From contig NZ_CP021255.1 in the NCBI RefSeq assembly GCF_002952055.1, positions 434,001-498,000 on the forward strand: 64,000 nt of DNA, in the 5' to 3' direction. Positions within the stretch are counted from its first letter, which is position 1. Each line of letters starts with the position of its first letter. The DNA is from Desulfobulbus oralis. Its GTDB lineage: Bacteria > Desulfobacterota > Desulfobulbia > Desulfobulbales > Desulfobulbaceae. Below the pieces are notes generated by a model that was not told where the DNA came from, did no database searches, and saw nothing but the letters and a program-made list of their open reading frames with translations. This document shows, piece by piece, positions 36,534 to 46,491 of the stretch. The translations under genes and the position numbers were made by a program.

Positions 36534-37893
36534 TCAGCAGGGGCCTGATGTTGATATCGATCCAGCGCTGGTCCCACCACTCGACCGGCGTGACAAAGAC
36601 GCCATGCACCAGCATGGCATAGTGGAGATGGTCGCCGCCGGCCATGCCGGTCATTCCGGAATGGCCCAGGAGCTGGTTCTGCTCCAGCATGGCGCCCACC
36701 TGGGTGTCGATGCTCGTCAGATGCGCGTAAAGGCTGAACAGGCCCTGACCGTGATCCAGCATGACCACATTGCCGAAAATGCCCAGATTTTCAGCCAAAA
36801 CCACCTTGCCGCGGTTGGCCGCCCGGACATCGGCCTGGGCCACGGAGGCGATATCCACGCCCAGATGGGTCTGCGCATCCACCACCCGCCCCTGATACAG
36901 ATAGGTGCGCTGATCGGCAAAGGTGGCCCGGATCGCGCCCGGCATCCGCATGAAGTGGCCCTGCCAAAGCTGCTCGGACGCCGTGACCGCGCAGAGTTCG
37001 GCGACCCTGGCCTCGTTCTGCCGCCGCACCTCGCCGTTCACGTAGAGATACTGCGTCAGCAGATCGCCCTGCATCTCGGGATAGTGCTGTTTGAACTCCG
37101 GCAGCTTCCACTGCAGAAAGGCATCGCTTAAGGTGATGGTGTCCTGCTTTTTCTTCAGCGGCCTGAAGGTCGCGATAAAGTTGGTCTGCGCCCTGTTGCC
37201 GGCCGCGTCCCAGGCGCACACCGAGGCGGAGCCCACGGCTTTGGCATCCCAGGGCAGGGCGAAATAGGCGATGTAGGTATCCGGCTTTTTGGTGGGCTGG
37301 CCAGGGAAAAAATGGTCGTCCAACATGACGCCGTGGCGGACCGGCTGTTCCGAGACCGTATAGATCAGGGCTGCGCTGCCTCCGGGCTGCAGGTAGATCT
37401 TCGAGGTCTTCATGCGGACCAGGGGCGGCGTGGTGTCCACGGTGACCGGCAGCGTGATCGTCTGGCTGTTGCCGCGGAAAAAGCCCATGAGCGACTGGTC
37501 GCGGGCCTCGATGACCAGTTCCGCCGGCCCCTCCCTGAAACCCGCCTCCCCGACATCCAGGGACACCCTGGCGGAAAATGCCCTGGGGCCGGCGTTGTTG
37601 AACCAGCTCTGCCGGGGAAAAGTCTTCAGAAAGAACGTCTTGTCGGTCTCGCCCTGTTTCAGCCTCACGCTGACGAGTGAGAGACCGCTTTTCTGATCGC
37701 TGGCCCTGAGCGGCACTTCGACATGTCCGCCCAAAAGGGCCGGCTTGGATTCCAGCTCCAGCCCGGGCTTTTCGATTTCAAAGGCGAACCATGCGGCCAC
37801 CAGAGCAGCGACCGTAATCAGGATCAGAATCTTATAAAAAATGCCGCGCAGAAAGCCGCCGGGTGCTGCGCCATAGCGCCGGTGTTTTGCCAT
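36526..37893 (-). CDS. M23-family peptidoglycan metallopeptidase, membrane-anchored
   Basis: A 455-residue protein with one N-terminal membrane helix (about 18-40: IFYKILILITVAALVAAWF), a large periplasmic middle part with beta-sandwich-like repeats, and a C-terminal LytM/M23 domain. Zinc-binding motifs are visible as THLGVDIA (His and Asp) and DHLHYAML (the HxH), with LYAHLTSID between them. M23 enzymes cut peptide crosslinks in peptidoglycan. The stop overlaps the lptF start by eight bases, so the two envelope genes are coupled. Confidence 0.88.
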   Translation of the reverse strand: MAKHRRYGAAPGGFLRGIFYKILILITVAALVAAWFAFEIEKPGLELESKPALLGGHVEVPLRASDQKSGLSLVSVRLKQGETDKTFFLKTFPRQSWFNNAGPRAFSARVSLDVGEAGFREGPAELVIEARDQSLMGFFRGNSQTITLPVTVDTTPPLVRMKTSKIYLQPGGSAALIYTVSEQPVRHGVMLDDHFFPGQPTKKPDTYIAYFALPWDAKAVGSASVCAWDAAGNRAQTNFIATFRPLKKKQDTITLSDAFLQWKLPEFKQHYPEMQGDLLTQYLYVNGEVRRQNEARVAELCAVTASEQLWQGHFMRMPGAIRATFADQRTYLYQGRVVDAQTHLGVDIASVAQADVRAANRGKVVLAENLGIFGNVVMLDHGQGLFSLYAHLTSIDTQVGAMLEQNQLLGHSGMTGMAGGDHLHYAMLVHGVFVTPVEWWDQRWIDINIRPLLNE

Positions 37894-37913
37894 AAGCCTG
37901 CTGTTGGAAAAAT

Positions 37914-39419
37914 TTATTCGTTCCAGATGATGTCGTATCGTTTGACGTACATCTCCGGTACGGGAATGATGGTGAAGCGCTTGCCGGTTGCGTCTTCCAG
38001 ATACCGGATGCTGTGCGCTTCTTCATGCAAAAGCATGTCCGCCACCTTGGGATTGACCTTAATGGTGAGGCTGGTGCCGCCGATTTTCGAGGCATCCCGG
38101 CTGATTTTACGGAAAATTTCGTGGGCAATGGTCCGCCGGGATTTCAGGCGGCCATCCCCGCCGCAGTAACAGCAGGGTTCGCACATGGCCTGGGTGATGC
38201 TCTCGGAAAGCCGCTTCCTGGTCATCTGCACCAGGCCGAATTCCGAGATCTTCAGGATATTGATCCTGCTCTTGTCGTCCTTCATGGCCTCTTCCAGCGC
38301 CCGGCCCAGCGCCTCGCGCTCATCCTCGCTCTCCATATCGATAAAGTCGATGATGATGATGCCGCCGATGTTGCGCAGCCTGAGCTGGTGGGCGATTTCC
38401 CGCACCGCCTCCATGTTGGTGCGGAAGATGGTGGCCGCCAGATCGCTCGCATGCACGTAGCGGCCCGTGTTCACATCGATGACCGTCAGCGCCTCGGTGG
38501 GCTCGATAACGATATAGCCGCCGGAACGCAGCCATACCTTTTTTTCCAAAGCGCTGTTGATGTCCGATTCGATGCCGTACTGCTCGAAGAGCGGCAGATC
38601 GCCGTCATGGAAGCTGATCTTGGTTTCCAGATGGGGAATGAAGCTCCGGGCGTAGGAAATCAACTGTTCGCACACGGCCCGGTTATCGGTCACCACCTCG
38701 TTCACGTCGTCGGTAAAAAAGTCCCGCACCGTGCGCAGAATGAGGTTCAGGTCTTCGTAGATACGCTCCGGTTCGGCCGCCTTTTTCGATTTGGCCAGAA
38801 TTTCGTCCCAGAGCTGGAGCAGAAAGGCCATGTCCGCCTTCAGCTCCTCATTGCAGGTGTTTTCCGCCACCGTGCGCATGATGAAGCCGGCTCCGGGCGG
38901 CCGGAGTTCTTCCAGCCGGTCGCGCAGGAGCTGGCGCGTGGCTTCGTCCTCGATCTTGCGGGAAATGCCGATGTGGTCGGTCAGCGGCATGTACACCAGA
39001 TTGCGGCAGGGCAGCGTGATGTTGCAGGTCAGCCGGGCGCCCTTGGAGCCGATCGGCTCCTTGGCGATCTGCACCAGAATGCACTGCCCCTCTTCCAGGA
39101 TCCGGTCTATGGTGAGGTTGGTCGGGAACTCGGCGGACACCCCGAACAAGTCCCGGGAGCCGGAATGGAGGTGGCGGTAGCAGCTCGAGAGCGAATGGAC
39201 CGCCTCGTCCACGTAGAGAAAGCCGGTCCGCTCCAGGCCGATGTCGATAAAGGCCGCGTCAATACCCGGCAAAACCCGCACAACCCGGCCCAGGTAGATA
39301 TTGCCGATCAGACCTTTCTGCTCCGGCCGGTCAATATAGAACTCCTTGAGTACGCCATTTTCCATCAGGGCGATGCGGTTCTCGTAGGGCGTGGCGTTGA
39401 TGAGAATATCGGTAAACAT
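37914..39419 (-). CDS. rng: Ribonuclease G/E family endoribonuclease
   Basis: A 501-residue RNase G-length protein that matures 16S rRNA and degrades mRNA. It starts with the S1-like domain (KGLIGNIYLGRVVRVLPGID). The catalytic Asp motifs are ALTVIDVNTGRYVH and GGIIIIDFIDMESEDEREAL, the Zn-link region is MCEPCCYCGGDGRLKS, and it ends with the small dimerisation domain. The lack of a long disordered tail fits RNase G rather than RNase E. ATG 39419 gives the family N-terminus MFTDILINATPYENRIALME; the upstream in-frame ATG at 39470 is possible but the ribosome-binding site is weak in both cases. It is upstream of the M23 and lptF genes on the same strand. Confidence 0.92.
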   Translation of the reverse strand: MFTDILINATPYENRIALMENGVLKEFYIDRPEQKGLIGNIYLGRVVRVLPGIDAAFIDIGLERTGFLYVDEAVHSLSSCYRHLHSGSRDLFGVSAEFPTNLTIDRILEEGQCILVQIAKEPIGSKGARLTCNITLPCRNLVYMPLTDHIGISRKIEDEATRQLLRDRLEELRPPGAGFIMRTVAENTCNEELKADMAFLLQLWDEILAKSKKAAEPERIYEDLNLILRTVRDFFTDDVNEVVTDNRAVCEQLISYARSFIPHLETKISFHDGDLPLFEQYGIESDINSALEKKVWLRSGGYIVIEPTEALTVIDVNTGRYVHASDLAATIFRTNMEAVREIAHQLRLRNIGGIIIIDFIDMESEDEREALGRALEEAMKDDKSRINILKISEFGLVQMTRKRLSESITQAMCEPCCYCGGDGRLKSRRTIAHEIFRKISRDASKIGGTSLTIKVNPKVADMLLHEEAHSIRYLEDATGKRFTIIPVPEMYVKRYDIIWNE

Positions 39420-39737
39420 GCTGTCTGGCTGCAAGGAAAGGCTGCGCGGAACGCTGTGGGAAAAAGGCAAAATGTCCAGATTTTGCAGCGCAGCCGGAAC
39501 GTGTCACTATAGCATGTCCGCCGGCGATCGACAGCCAAAATCGTAGCTGCGCAATGTAATTTGTTATTCTTCCATAAAATCCATATCAGTTTCCTGACAG
39601 AAAAGACAAATGGTCAGCCGGCCGGAGCAAAGGCCAATCCCCTGTGTCTTCCGTAGTCCTTTCCGTGTATACTGCACGCACCCTGTGGCAGCACAGGCCA
39701 TTGCCGCAAGGCTGTCGCTTCTATCCGGAAAACCGCC
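39420..39737. other. Intergenic region, 318 bp, between rng and recC
   Basis: The divergent rng (-) and recC (+) genes leave a non-coding gap with an AT-rich central part near 39555-39610. It should carry both promoters, but I cannot assign specific -35/-10 elements. Two short frames overlapping the recC start are shadows. Confidence 0.5.
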
Positions 39738-42700
39738 ATGCATCTCTACCAATCCAACCGCCTGGAATACCTGCTTGCCCTGCTGGTCGAGATCTGCACC
39801 GCCCAGCCGCTCGCCGATCCCCTGGCCACGGAAATCATCGTGGTGCAGCACCCGGGCATGGGCCGCTGGCTGGCCCGCGAATGGGCGCTGAAAACCGGCA
39901 TTGCCGGGCTCCTGTCCTTTCCCCTGCCCGCAAGGGCCCTGGGTGATCTCTACCGGCTCCTGCGGCCGGAAGCCGCCCCTGAGGCGGTGTGGCAACGTTC
40001 GGTGCTGCGCTGGCGCATCCTGGCCCTGCTGCCGGCATATGCCGCAGAGGCTGGAAGCGCTGGAGTCTTCGCCCCGCTCGCCCCATATCTCGGGGCAGCA
40101 AGCGATGGCACGGCCCTGTTCCAACTGGCCGGTCGCATCGCAGAGGTCTTTGACCGGTATCAGGTGTACCGGCCGGAGCTGCTCCTGCGCTGGGAAGCAG
40201 GCGAGGATGCGGACAAGTGGCAGGCCCGGTTGTGGCGCCGGCTCTGCGCGGGCCAGACGCCACACCGGGCCTGGCTCTATGCCGACTGCCGGCGCCGGCT
40301 GATGGCGCCGCCGCCCATCCTGCCGGAGCGGCTGCACCTCTTCGGCATGAGCAGTCTGGCGCCAGTCTATTGGCAACTCTTTCAGCAACTGGGCAGGCAC
40401 ATGGCGGTGCACTGCTTCCAGCTCAGTCCCTGCCGCGGCTTCTGGCACGACCTCAAGCCGAAATGGCGGCAGGCGCGGGAGCAGGAGGCAGACGCCCTGC
40501 TGGCCATGAAGGCCCTGCCCAAAGAGCCCAACGCGCTCCTGGTGCAGTTCGGGCAGGCGGGCCGGGAATTTGCCTGCCAGATTCTGGAAGGCGGGCCGGA
40601 CAATCCGGTGGAACTGTACGGGGAACCGGAAGGCGACACGCTGCTGGCCAGAGTGCAAAGTCATCTGCTCAACATGCAGGCGATGCCGCAGCGGCCGGAA
40701 GAGCGGGAGTTCATGGATGAAAACGACCTTTCACTGCAGTTTCACGACTGCTCTTCGGAGCTGCGCGAGGTGCAGGTGCTGCACGACTATCTTCTGGACT
40801 GTTGCCAACGCGATCCAGAGCTGACACCCGGCGACATACTGGTGGCTGCACCGGACATCGGCCGCTATGCGGCAGCGGTGCAGGCGGTTTTCGGCGAAGC
40901 CCCGCCGGAGCGCTTCATGCCCTTTGCCCTGGCCGACCAGCCCCTCGCGGCGGCCATCCGCCTGCCCCGGGTGTTTCTGGAACTCATTGCCTGCCTGCAG
41001 AGCCGCTGCACCAGCACGGAGCTGCTGGCGCTCCTGGAGGAGCCGGCCCTGCACCGGCGTTTCGGACTCGAGGCCGGCCATCTGCCCACAGCCTGCAAAC
41101 TCCTGCGGCAGGCCGGCATCTGCTGGGGTCTGGACGCCGAACACCGCCTTGACCTCGATTGCGGCCCGGCGTCCGGGGAGGCCCACAGCTTCCGCCACGG
41201 GCTGGACCGGCTGCTGCTGGGCTTTGCCATGGGCGAGGCCGACGCGCTGCACGCCGGTCTCTACCCCAGCGTGCCGGCAGGCGACGAGGCCATGGTCGTG
41301 CTCCAGGCCCTCCTGGCCCTCCACGACAGGCTGGCGGCATGGCGGAAGATCTGGCAACGGCAGCGACCGGCCGCGGAATGGCCACCCTTGCTCCTCAGAA
41401 TGCAGGAGGATTTCTTCGCCCCGGCCGGCGGGGCGGAAGGCGTGCAGCGGCTGCGCGAGGCCATTCACGAGCTGTCAGAGGAGCTGGCCCTTTCGGGCTA
41501 TTCGGCCCCGCTTGCTCCAAAAAGCCTGACACTTCGCCTCGAAGAGAGCCTGAACGCCATGGACAATGGCCAGGCCTTTCTTTCCGGCCGCGTCACCTTC
41601 TGCAACATGGTGCCCATGCGCTCCCTGCCCTTTCAGATCATCTGCCTGCTCGGCATGAACGACGGCATGTTCCCGCGGCAGCAGCGCCCGGTGGGTTTTG
41701 ACGAAATGGCGAAGCATCCCCGGCTGGGCGACCGCAAACGCCGGGAAGACGACCTCTATCTCTTTCTGGAGGCCATGCTGTCGGCCAGGAAGGCCCTGTA
41801 TCTGTCGTGGCTTGGCCACAGCCAGCAGGACGGCACCGAACGGCCCCCTTCTCTGGCCCTCAGCGCGCTCGCCGATTATCTGGATGCAGCCTTTCAAATC
41901 AAAGGCCAGCCGGAAAAACGGCCGAGCCAGGCCCAGAGCGTTCAGCACCCCTTCCAGCCCTTCAGCCCGAAAAACTATGGCCGCGCTCTGGAAGGCTGCG
42001 GCCTGGCCTGGCCTGCCAGCTTCGATCCGGCCTGGCTGCCGGCCACAGGGCCCGGAGCAGCCCCGGCCTTTCTGGACGGCCCCCTGCCGCTGGAAGCGCC
42101 GGTCGGGGCCATCGAGCTGTCCGCACTCCTGCGCTTCTGGCGTCATCCGGCCGCCTATTTTCTGCAGTACAGGCTGGGCATGGCCCTGCACCGGGAAGAG
42201 GATATGCCGGCCGAGGCCGAGCCCTTCACGCTGGACGGCCTGGACAACTACCTGCTGCGCGAAGCTGTCGTGGAGCGGCTTCTGGCCGGACAGGACGAAG
42301 CCCATATCGGTGCGGTGCTGCGCGCGCAGGGTTGCCTGCCGGAAGGGCAGTTCGCCGCCCTGGCCCTGCGCGGCCCGGCGGAGGAAGGTGCCAGCCTGGC
42401 CAAAGCCCTGCTGCCGCTGCTGGCCGAACCGGCAGAACCGCAGGAACTGCAGCTTACTGTGGAGGGATACCAGGTGTCCGGCAGGGTGGACAGACTCTAC
42501 CGTGCCGGTCGGGTGCTCTGGACCGCCGGGCAGGCCACGAGCGGCCGGCTGACCGATGTCTGGCTCTGCCATCTGGCGCTGGCCGCCAGCGGCAGGCCGT
42601 GCAGCAGCACCCTGGTGTTTCGGAACAAGGACACTGCCGTGCAAATCTGGACATGGCCGGAGCTGGCGCAGGACGAGGCGGCAGCGCTTCTGGCCCCGTG

Positions 42701-42983
42701 GCTGCGCGGCTATGCGGAAGGCCAGGAAACGGCGCTGCCCTTTTTCCCGAAAAGTTCCCTGGCCTGGGCCGAAAGCATGCAGAAAACAGACGACGAGGGC
42801 ATTGCCCTGAGCAGGGCCGGGCAGCGCTGGCAGGGCAGCCACACCGGGGCCGAACGGGACGAAGCGGTCTTTGCCCTGCTCTTCTCCGGAAAAAACCCCT
42901 TTGACGATACCTTCATCCGCCTGGCCGGGCTGCTACAGTCCCTGCTGGCCAGGAAAGCGGAGGCAGCCAATGCAGGCGCTTGA
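39738..42983 (+). CDS. recC: Exodeoxyribonuclease V subunit gamma
   Basis: RecC holds the RecBCD complex together and scans for Chi. The 1,081-residue protein starts MHLYQSNRLEYLLALLVEIC and has VVQHPGMGRWLAREWALKTG, LPERLHLFGMSSLAPVYWQL and CNMVPMRSLPFQIICLLGMN, all typical of RecC. The C-terminal PD-(D/E)xK-like part is present in its normally inactive form. The recB ATG lies inside the last codons (14-base overlap). Gene order is recC-recB-recD. Confidence 0.93.
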   Translation: MHLYQSNRLEYLLALLVEICTAQPLADPLATEIIVVQHPGMGRWLAREWALKTGIAGLLSFPLPARALGDLYRLLRPEAAPEAVWQRSVLRWRILALLPAYAAEAGSAGVFAPLAPYLGAASDGTALFQLAGRIAEVFDRYQVYRPELLLRWEAGEDADKWQARLWRRLCAGQTPHRAWLYADCRRRLMAPPPILPERLHLFGMSSLAPVYWQLFQQLGRHMAVHCFQLSPCRGFWHDLKPKWRQAREQEADALLAMKALPKEPNALLVQFGQAGREFACQILEGGPDNPVELYGEPEGDTLLARVQSHLLNMQAMPQRPEEREFMDENDLSLQFHDCSSELREVQVLHDYLLDCCQRDPELTPGDILVAAPDIGRYAAAVQAVFGEAPPERFMPFALADQPLAAAIRLPRVFLELIACLQSRCTSTELLALLEEPALHRRFGLEAGHLPTACKLLRQAGICWGLDAEHRLDLDCGPASGEAHSFRHGLDRLLLGFAMGEADALHAGLYPSVPAGDEAMVVLQALLALHDRLAAWRKIWQRQRPAAEWPPLLLRMQEDFFAPAGGAEGVQRLREAIHELSEELALSGYSAPLAPKSLTLRLEESLNAMDNGQAFLSGRVTFCNMVPMRSLPFQIICLLGMNDGMFPRQQRPVGFDEMAKHPRLGDRKRREDDLYLFLEAMLSARKALYLSWLGHSQQDGTERPPSLALSALADYLDAAFQIKGQPEKRPSQAQSVQHPFQPFSPKNYGRALEGCGLAWPASFDPAWLPATGPGAAPAFLDGPLPLEAPVGAIELSALLRFWRHPAAYFLQYRLGMALHREEDMPAEAEPFTLDGLDNYLLREAVVERLLAGQDEAHIGAVLRAQGCLPEGQFAALALRGPAEEGASLAKALLPLLAEPAEPQELQLTVEGYQVSGRVDRLYRAGRVLWTAGQATSGRLTDVWLCHLALAASGRPCSSTLVFRNKDTAVQIWTWPELAQDEAAALLAPWLRGYAEGQETALPFFPKSSLAWAESMQKTDDEGIALSRAGQRWQGSHTGAERDEAVFALLFSGKNPFDDTFIRLAGLLQSLLARKAEAANAGA

Positions 42984-45900
42984 TCCCCTTCGTCTGCCCC
43001 TCGCCGGCCGCTTGCTCCTGGAGGCCAGCGCCGGCACGGGCAAAACATGGACGCTGAGTCTGCTGGTTCTGCGCCTGGTCGTGGAGCGGTCTCTGGAGAT
43101 TGACCACATTCTGGTGCTCACCTACACCCGCGCCGCCACCGCCGAACTGAAGAGCCGCATCCGTGCCCGGCTGCGGCAGGCGCAGCGTTTCTGGCAAAGC
43201 GGGCAGGACGCCGCGGCAGCGGGTCTGGATGCGGAAACGGCGCAGGTCCTGAACCAGATCCTGGCCCAGGGCCCCCCAGGAGCCGGCCGGCGCCTCGACG
43301 CGGCGGTCAGCCGCATGGACGAGGCGGCCATCACCACCATTCACGGCTTTTGCCAGAAGGTGCTGCAGGAGCAGGCCTTTGAAGCCGGCCTGCCCTTTGA
43401 TCAGGATCTGCTGGTCGATGAAAGCGGCCTGCGTGAAGAGATCATGGCCGATTTCTGGCGCAGCCGATTTTACCCGCTGGGGCCCGAGGAAAGCGCCATG
43501 GTGGCCTCGTGGTGGGACGGGCCGCAGGCGCTGCTGCGGGAGCTTGAGCGCTCACTGGCCGTGGCGGATGCCGACATTCGGCCGCAGCTCGCCCCGGATG
43601 CGCGGGAGCGAAGCCTGACAGCCGTGCGGGAGAGCCACGCCTCTGTCGCCGCGAAATGGCAAAAACAGGGCGGCGAGGTACGTGCGTTTCTGGCGGGCAA
43701 CAAGGCATTGAGCCGCGACAGGACGCTCTACCGCCAGGACAATGTGGCACGGCTTGTGGCCGACATGGAGGCGCTGGCCGCAAACAACGACTTTCCCCGC
43801 CTGCTGCCGGAACGGCTGAAACTGCTGGATGCCGGGTTCATGCACCGCCATCTGCGCAAAAACCATGATCCGGACTGGCAGGCCCCTCCCTTTTGCAAGG
43901 ACTTTGCGGTCTTCTGGCAGGCCTATCAGGAACTGATGCACACATGGCGGCTGGGCTGGCTCCTTGCGGCCCGGCATGACCTGAAAGACGGGCTGGCCCG
44001 CAAAAAACAGGAACAGCGCCGCTTTGGCTACGACGACCTGCTGATCCGGGTGGAGCAAGCCCTGCGCCAGCCGGCCCTGGCCGCAGCCCTGGGCGAGCGC
44101 TTTCCCGCGGTACTGGTGGATGAATTTCAGGACACCGACCCGGTGCAGTACCGCATCTTTACAGCCATCGGCAGCACTCCGGAGCACCAGCTCTTCTGCA
44201 TGATCGGCGATCCCAAGCAGGCCATCTATTCCTTCCGCGGCGGCGACATCTTCACCTATCTCCGGGCCAAACAGGACACCGAAAAAAGCGTGGCAGGCGC
44301 CTGCCGCACCATGAACACCAATTACCGCTCCGCACCCGGCGCGATTGCCCTGGTCAATACCCTTTTCGGCCGGAACGAGAGGCCCTTTGGCTTCTCCGGC
44401 ATGGACTTTTATCCGGTAGAGCCGGCAGGCAGGGCGCAGGATGCCGACCTGCAGGTGCAGGGTACGGCGTTTCTGCCGCTGAACCTTTTACTCCTGCCCA
44501 ATGCGGGACAGAAAGCACTCACCAAGACGGAGGCTGCCGTGGCCGCGGCGCAGCGCTGTGCAGCGCTCATCCGGCGGCTTCTGGCACCGGGCGGGGTATG
44601 CATCAAAAACCGGCCGCTCGCCAGCGGAGACATCGCGGTACTGGTGCAGAGCCACCGGCAGGCAGAGCAGATGAAGGCCGCCCTCATGGCAGAGGGACTG
44701 GCCAGCGTCTACGCCTTGAAGCAGTCGGTATTCACAAGCCCTGAGGCTGAAGAACTATCGACCCTGCTTGCAGCCCTCATGGATCCGGCCGACCGGGCCC
44801 TGGCTGTGGCAGCCTTTGCCACCAGCCTCTTCGGCAGCACAGCCAGGGAGCTGTATGCCGCCCGCCAACAGAGCGCCCTGGCCGACGAGGGGGCCCGCAA
44901 GCTGCACGAATACCGGATTCGCTGGCAGCAGTACGGCGTAGGCCCCATGCTGTACCGGCTCTTTGCCCAGGAAAAACTGAGCGCCCGACTGGGTTCTCCT
45001 GCAAAGGGCGAACGCCGGCTCACCAATTTTCTGCATCTGGCCGAACTGCTGCACGAGGCGGAATGCGCCGCACCCGGCATGGAACGACTGCTGCGCTGGC
45101 TTGGCCGGGAACGACAGGAGGCAGGGAACAGCGAAAGCCGGGACGAACGGCTCATGCGGCTGGAAAGCGACGAGCATCTGGTCCGCATCAGCACCTGGCA
45201 CAGCGCCAAGGGCCTGGAATATCCGATTGTCTTTCTGCCCTTTCTGTGGGACGCCAGAGGCAGAACACGGGCTGACGCGACCCTAAGCGCCCTGTTCCAC
45301 GACCGCAAGACCCTGCGTGCCAGTCTGAGTTTTCATGCCACTTCAGCCGAACAGGACCTGGCACAGGAGGAAGAGGACTCCGAGCAGATGCGGCTTCTGT
45401 ATGTGGCCCTGACCCGTGCCATCTACTGCACCTTTGCCTGCTGGGGCCGGATTTCGGACATGGAACAGACAGCCATGGCCCGGCTTTTACACCAAGACAG
45501 GAAGCCCGACGACGACAGCGCCCTGATGACGGACTGCAACAGGCTGAACGCTACGGAGGCGGGGCAACTCGTGCGCTGCATCCGGCCGGAGGAGGCGCTG
45601 CTGGCCGAAGGGGCAGGGGCCAACGAGATCAGCGCCGAAGCGGCCCCGCTTGCCGCCCGCCCCTTTACCGGCGTAATCGGCCTGGGCTACCTCAACTGCA
45701 GCTATTCGGGCATGGTGGCCGGCCTGGACGCGCTGGCCGCGGGTGACAGGGACGAAGTGCCGCTGCCCGAGACGAGTCCGGGCCCGGAGGCCCAGGATTT
45801 TATCCATATCGACACATTCCCGCGTGGGCCCCAGGCCGGCTCCTGCCTGCACAGTCTGTTGGAACAGCTCGATTTCACCCGCCCTGCCGCGGCGCAGGCC

Positions 45901-46491
45901 GAAGTGCTGGGCCAGGTGCTGGAGCGCTTCGGCGTTGACCCGCGCTGGGCCGGGGCCCTGCCCGGCTGGCTGGACGGGGTTCTGGCCACCCATCTGCCTG
46001 ACAGCCGGATGCTGGCCGGCCTGCCCCCACAGGACAGTTGGCGGGAACTGAAGTTCTGGTTCCCGGTGCAGGCCTACCCACGCCTTTGCACGGTCCTCGG
46101 TCTGCCGCACATGGGCGGGCGCCATGCGCAGGGCCTGATGACCGGCGCCATGGATCTGGTCTTTCGCCACGAGGGGCGTTTTTACATTGTAGACTACAAG
46201 TCCAATCACCTGGGCGGGCAGACCGCCTACACGGCCGCGGCCATGCAGGCCAGTATGACGCAGCACCAGTATCAGGTGCAGTACCGGATCTACACGCTCG
46301 CCCTGCACCGCCTGCTGCGCTCGCGGCTTGCGGGCTACGCCTACGAGCGCGACTTCGGCGGAGTGTACTACCTCTTTGTGCGCGGGATGCGGCCCGGCAG
46401 CGGACAGGGCATTTTCCATGTCCGGCCAGAGATCGGGGACATCGCGCGGCTGGACGCGCTCTGCGGGGAGGCTGGCCATGAGCGGCGTTGA
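42970..46491 (+). CDS. recB: Exodeoxyribonuclease V subunit beta
   Basis: RecB is the 3'-5' helicase and nuclease of RecBCD. The 1,173-residue protein begins MQALDPLRLPLAGRLLLEAS, with Walker A ASAGTGKT at residues 19-26. Further landmarks are motif II AVLVDEFQDTDPVQYRIF (about 380), the IGDPKQAIYSFRGGDIFTYL motif, the C-terminal helicase motif LLYVALTRAIYC, and the nuclease centre MDLVFRHEGRFYIVDYKSNH near residues 1058-1080. All catalytic motifs are intact. The start is chosen at ATG 42970, inside recC; longer upstream frames are artefacts. It overlaps recD by 14 bases. Confidence 0.95.
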   Translation: MQALDPLRLPLAGRLLLEASAGTGKTWTLSLLVLRLVVERSLEIDHILVLTYTRAATAELKSRIRARLRQAQRFWQSGQDAAAAGLDAETAQVLNQILAQGPPGAGRRLDAAVSRMDEAAITTIHGFCQKVLQEQAFEAGLPFDQDLLVDESGLREEIMADFWRSRFYPLGPEESAMVASWWDGPQALLRELERSLAVADADIRPQLAPDARERSLTAVRESHASVAAKWQKQGGEVRAFLAGNKALSRDRTLYRQDNVARLVADMEALAANNDFPRLLPERLKLLDAGFMHRHLRKNHDPDWQAPPFCKDFAVFWQAYQELMHTWRLGWLLAARHDLKDGLARKKQEQRRFGYDDLLIRVEQALRQPALAAALGERFPAVLVDEFQDTDPVQYRIFTAIGSTPEHQLFCMIGDPKQAIYSFRGGDIFTYLRAKQDTEKSVAGACRTMNTNYRSAPGAIALVNTLFGRNERPFGFSGMDFYPVEPAGRAQDADLQVQGTAFLPLNLLLLPNAGQKALTKTEAAVAAAQRCAALIRRLLAPGGVCIKNRPLASGDIAVLVQSHRQAEQMKAALMAEGLASVYALKQSVFTSPEAEELSTLLAALMDPADRALAVAAFATSLFGSTARELYAARQQSALADEGARKLHEYRIRWQQYGVGPMLYRLFAQEKLSARLGSPAKGERRLTNFLHLAELLHEAECAAPGMERLLRWLGRERQEAGNSESRDERLMRLESDEHLVRISTWHSAKGLEYPIVFLPFLWDARGRTRADATLSALFHDRKTLRASLSFHATSAEQDLAQEEEDSEQMRLLYVALTRAIYCTFACWGRISDMEQTAMARLLHQDRKPDDDSALMTDCNRLNATEAGQLVRCIRPEEALLAEGAGANEISAEAAPLAARPFTGVIGLGYLNCSYSGMVAGLDALAAGDRDEVPLPETSPGPEAQDFIHIDTFPRGPQAGSCLHSLLEQLDFTRPAAAQAEVLGQVLERFGVDPRWAGALPGWLDGVLATHLPDSRMLAGLPPQDSWRELKFWFPVQAYPRLCTVLGLPHMGGRHAQGLMTGAMDLVFRHEGRFYIVDYKSNHLGGQTAYTAAAMQASMTQHQYQVQYRIYTLALHRLLRSRLAGYAYERDFGGVYYLFVRGMRPGSGQGIFHVRPEIGDIARLDALCGEAGHERR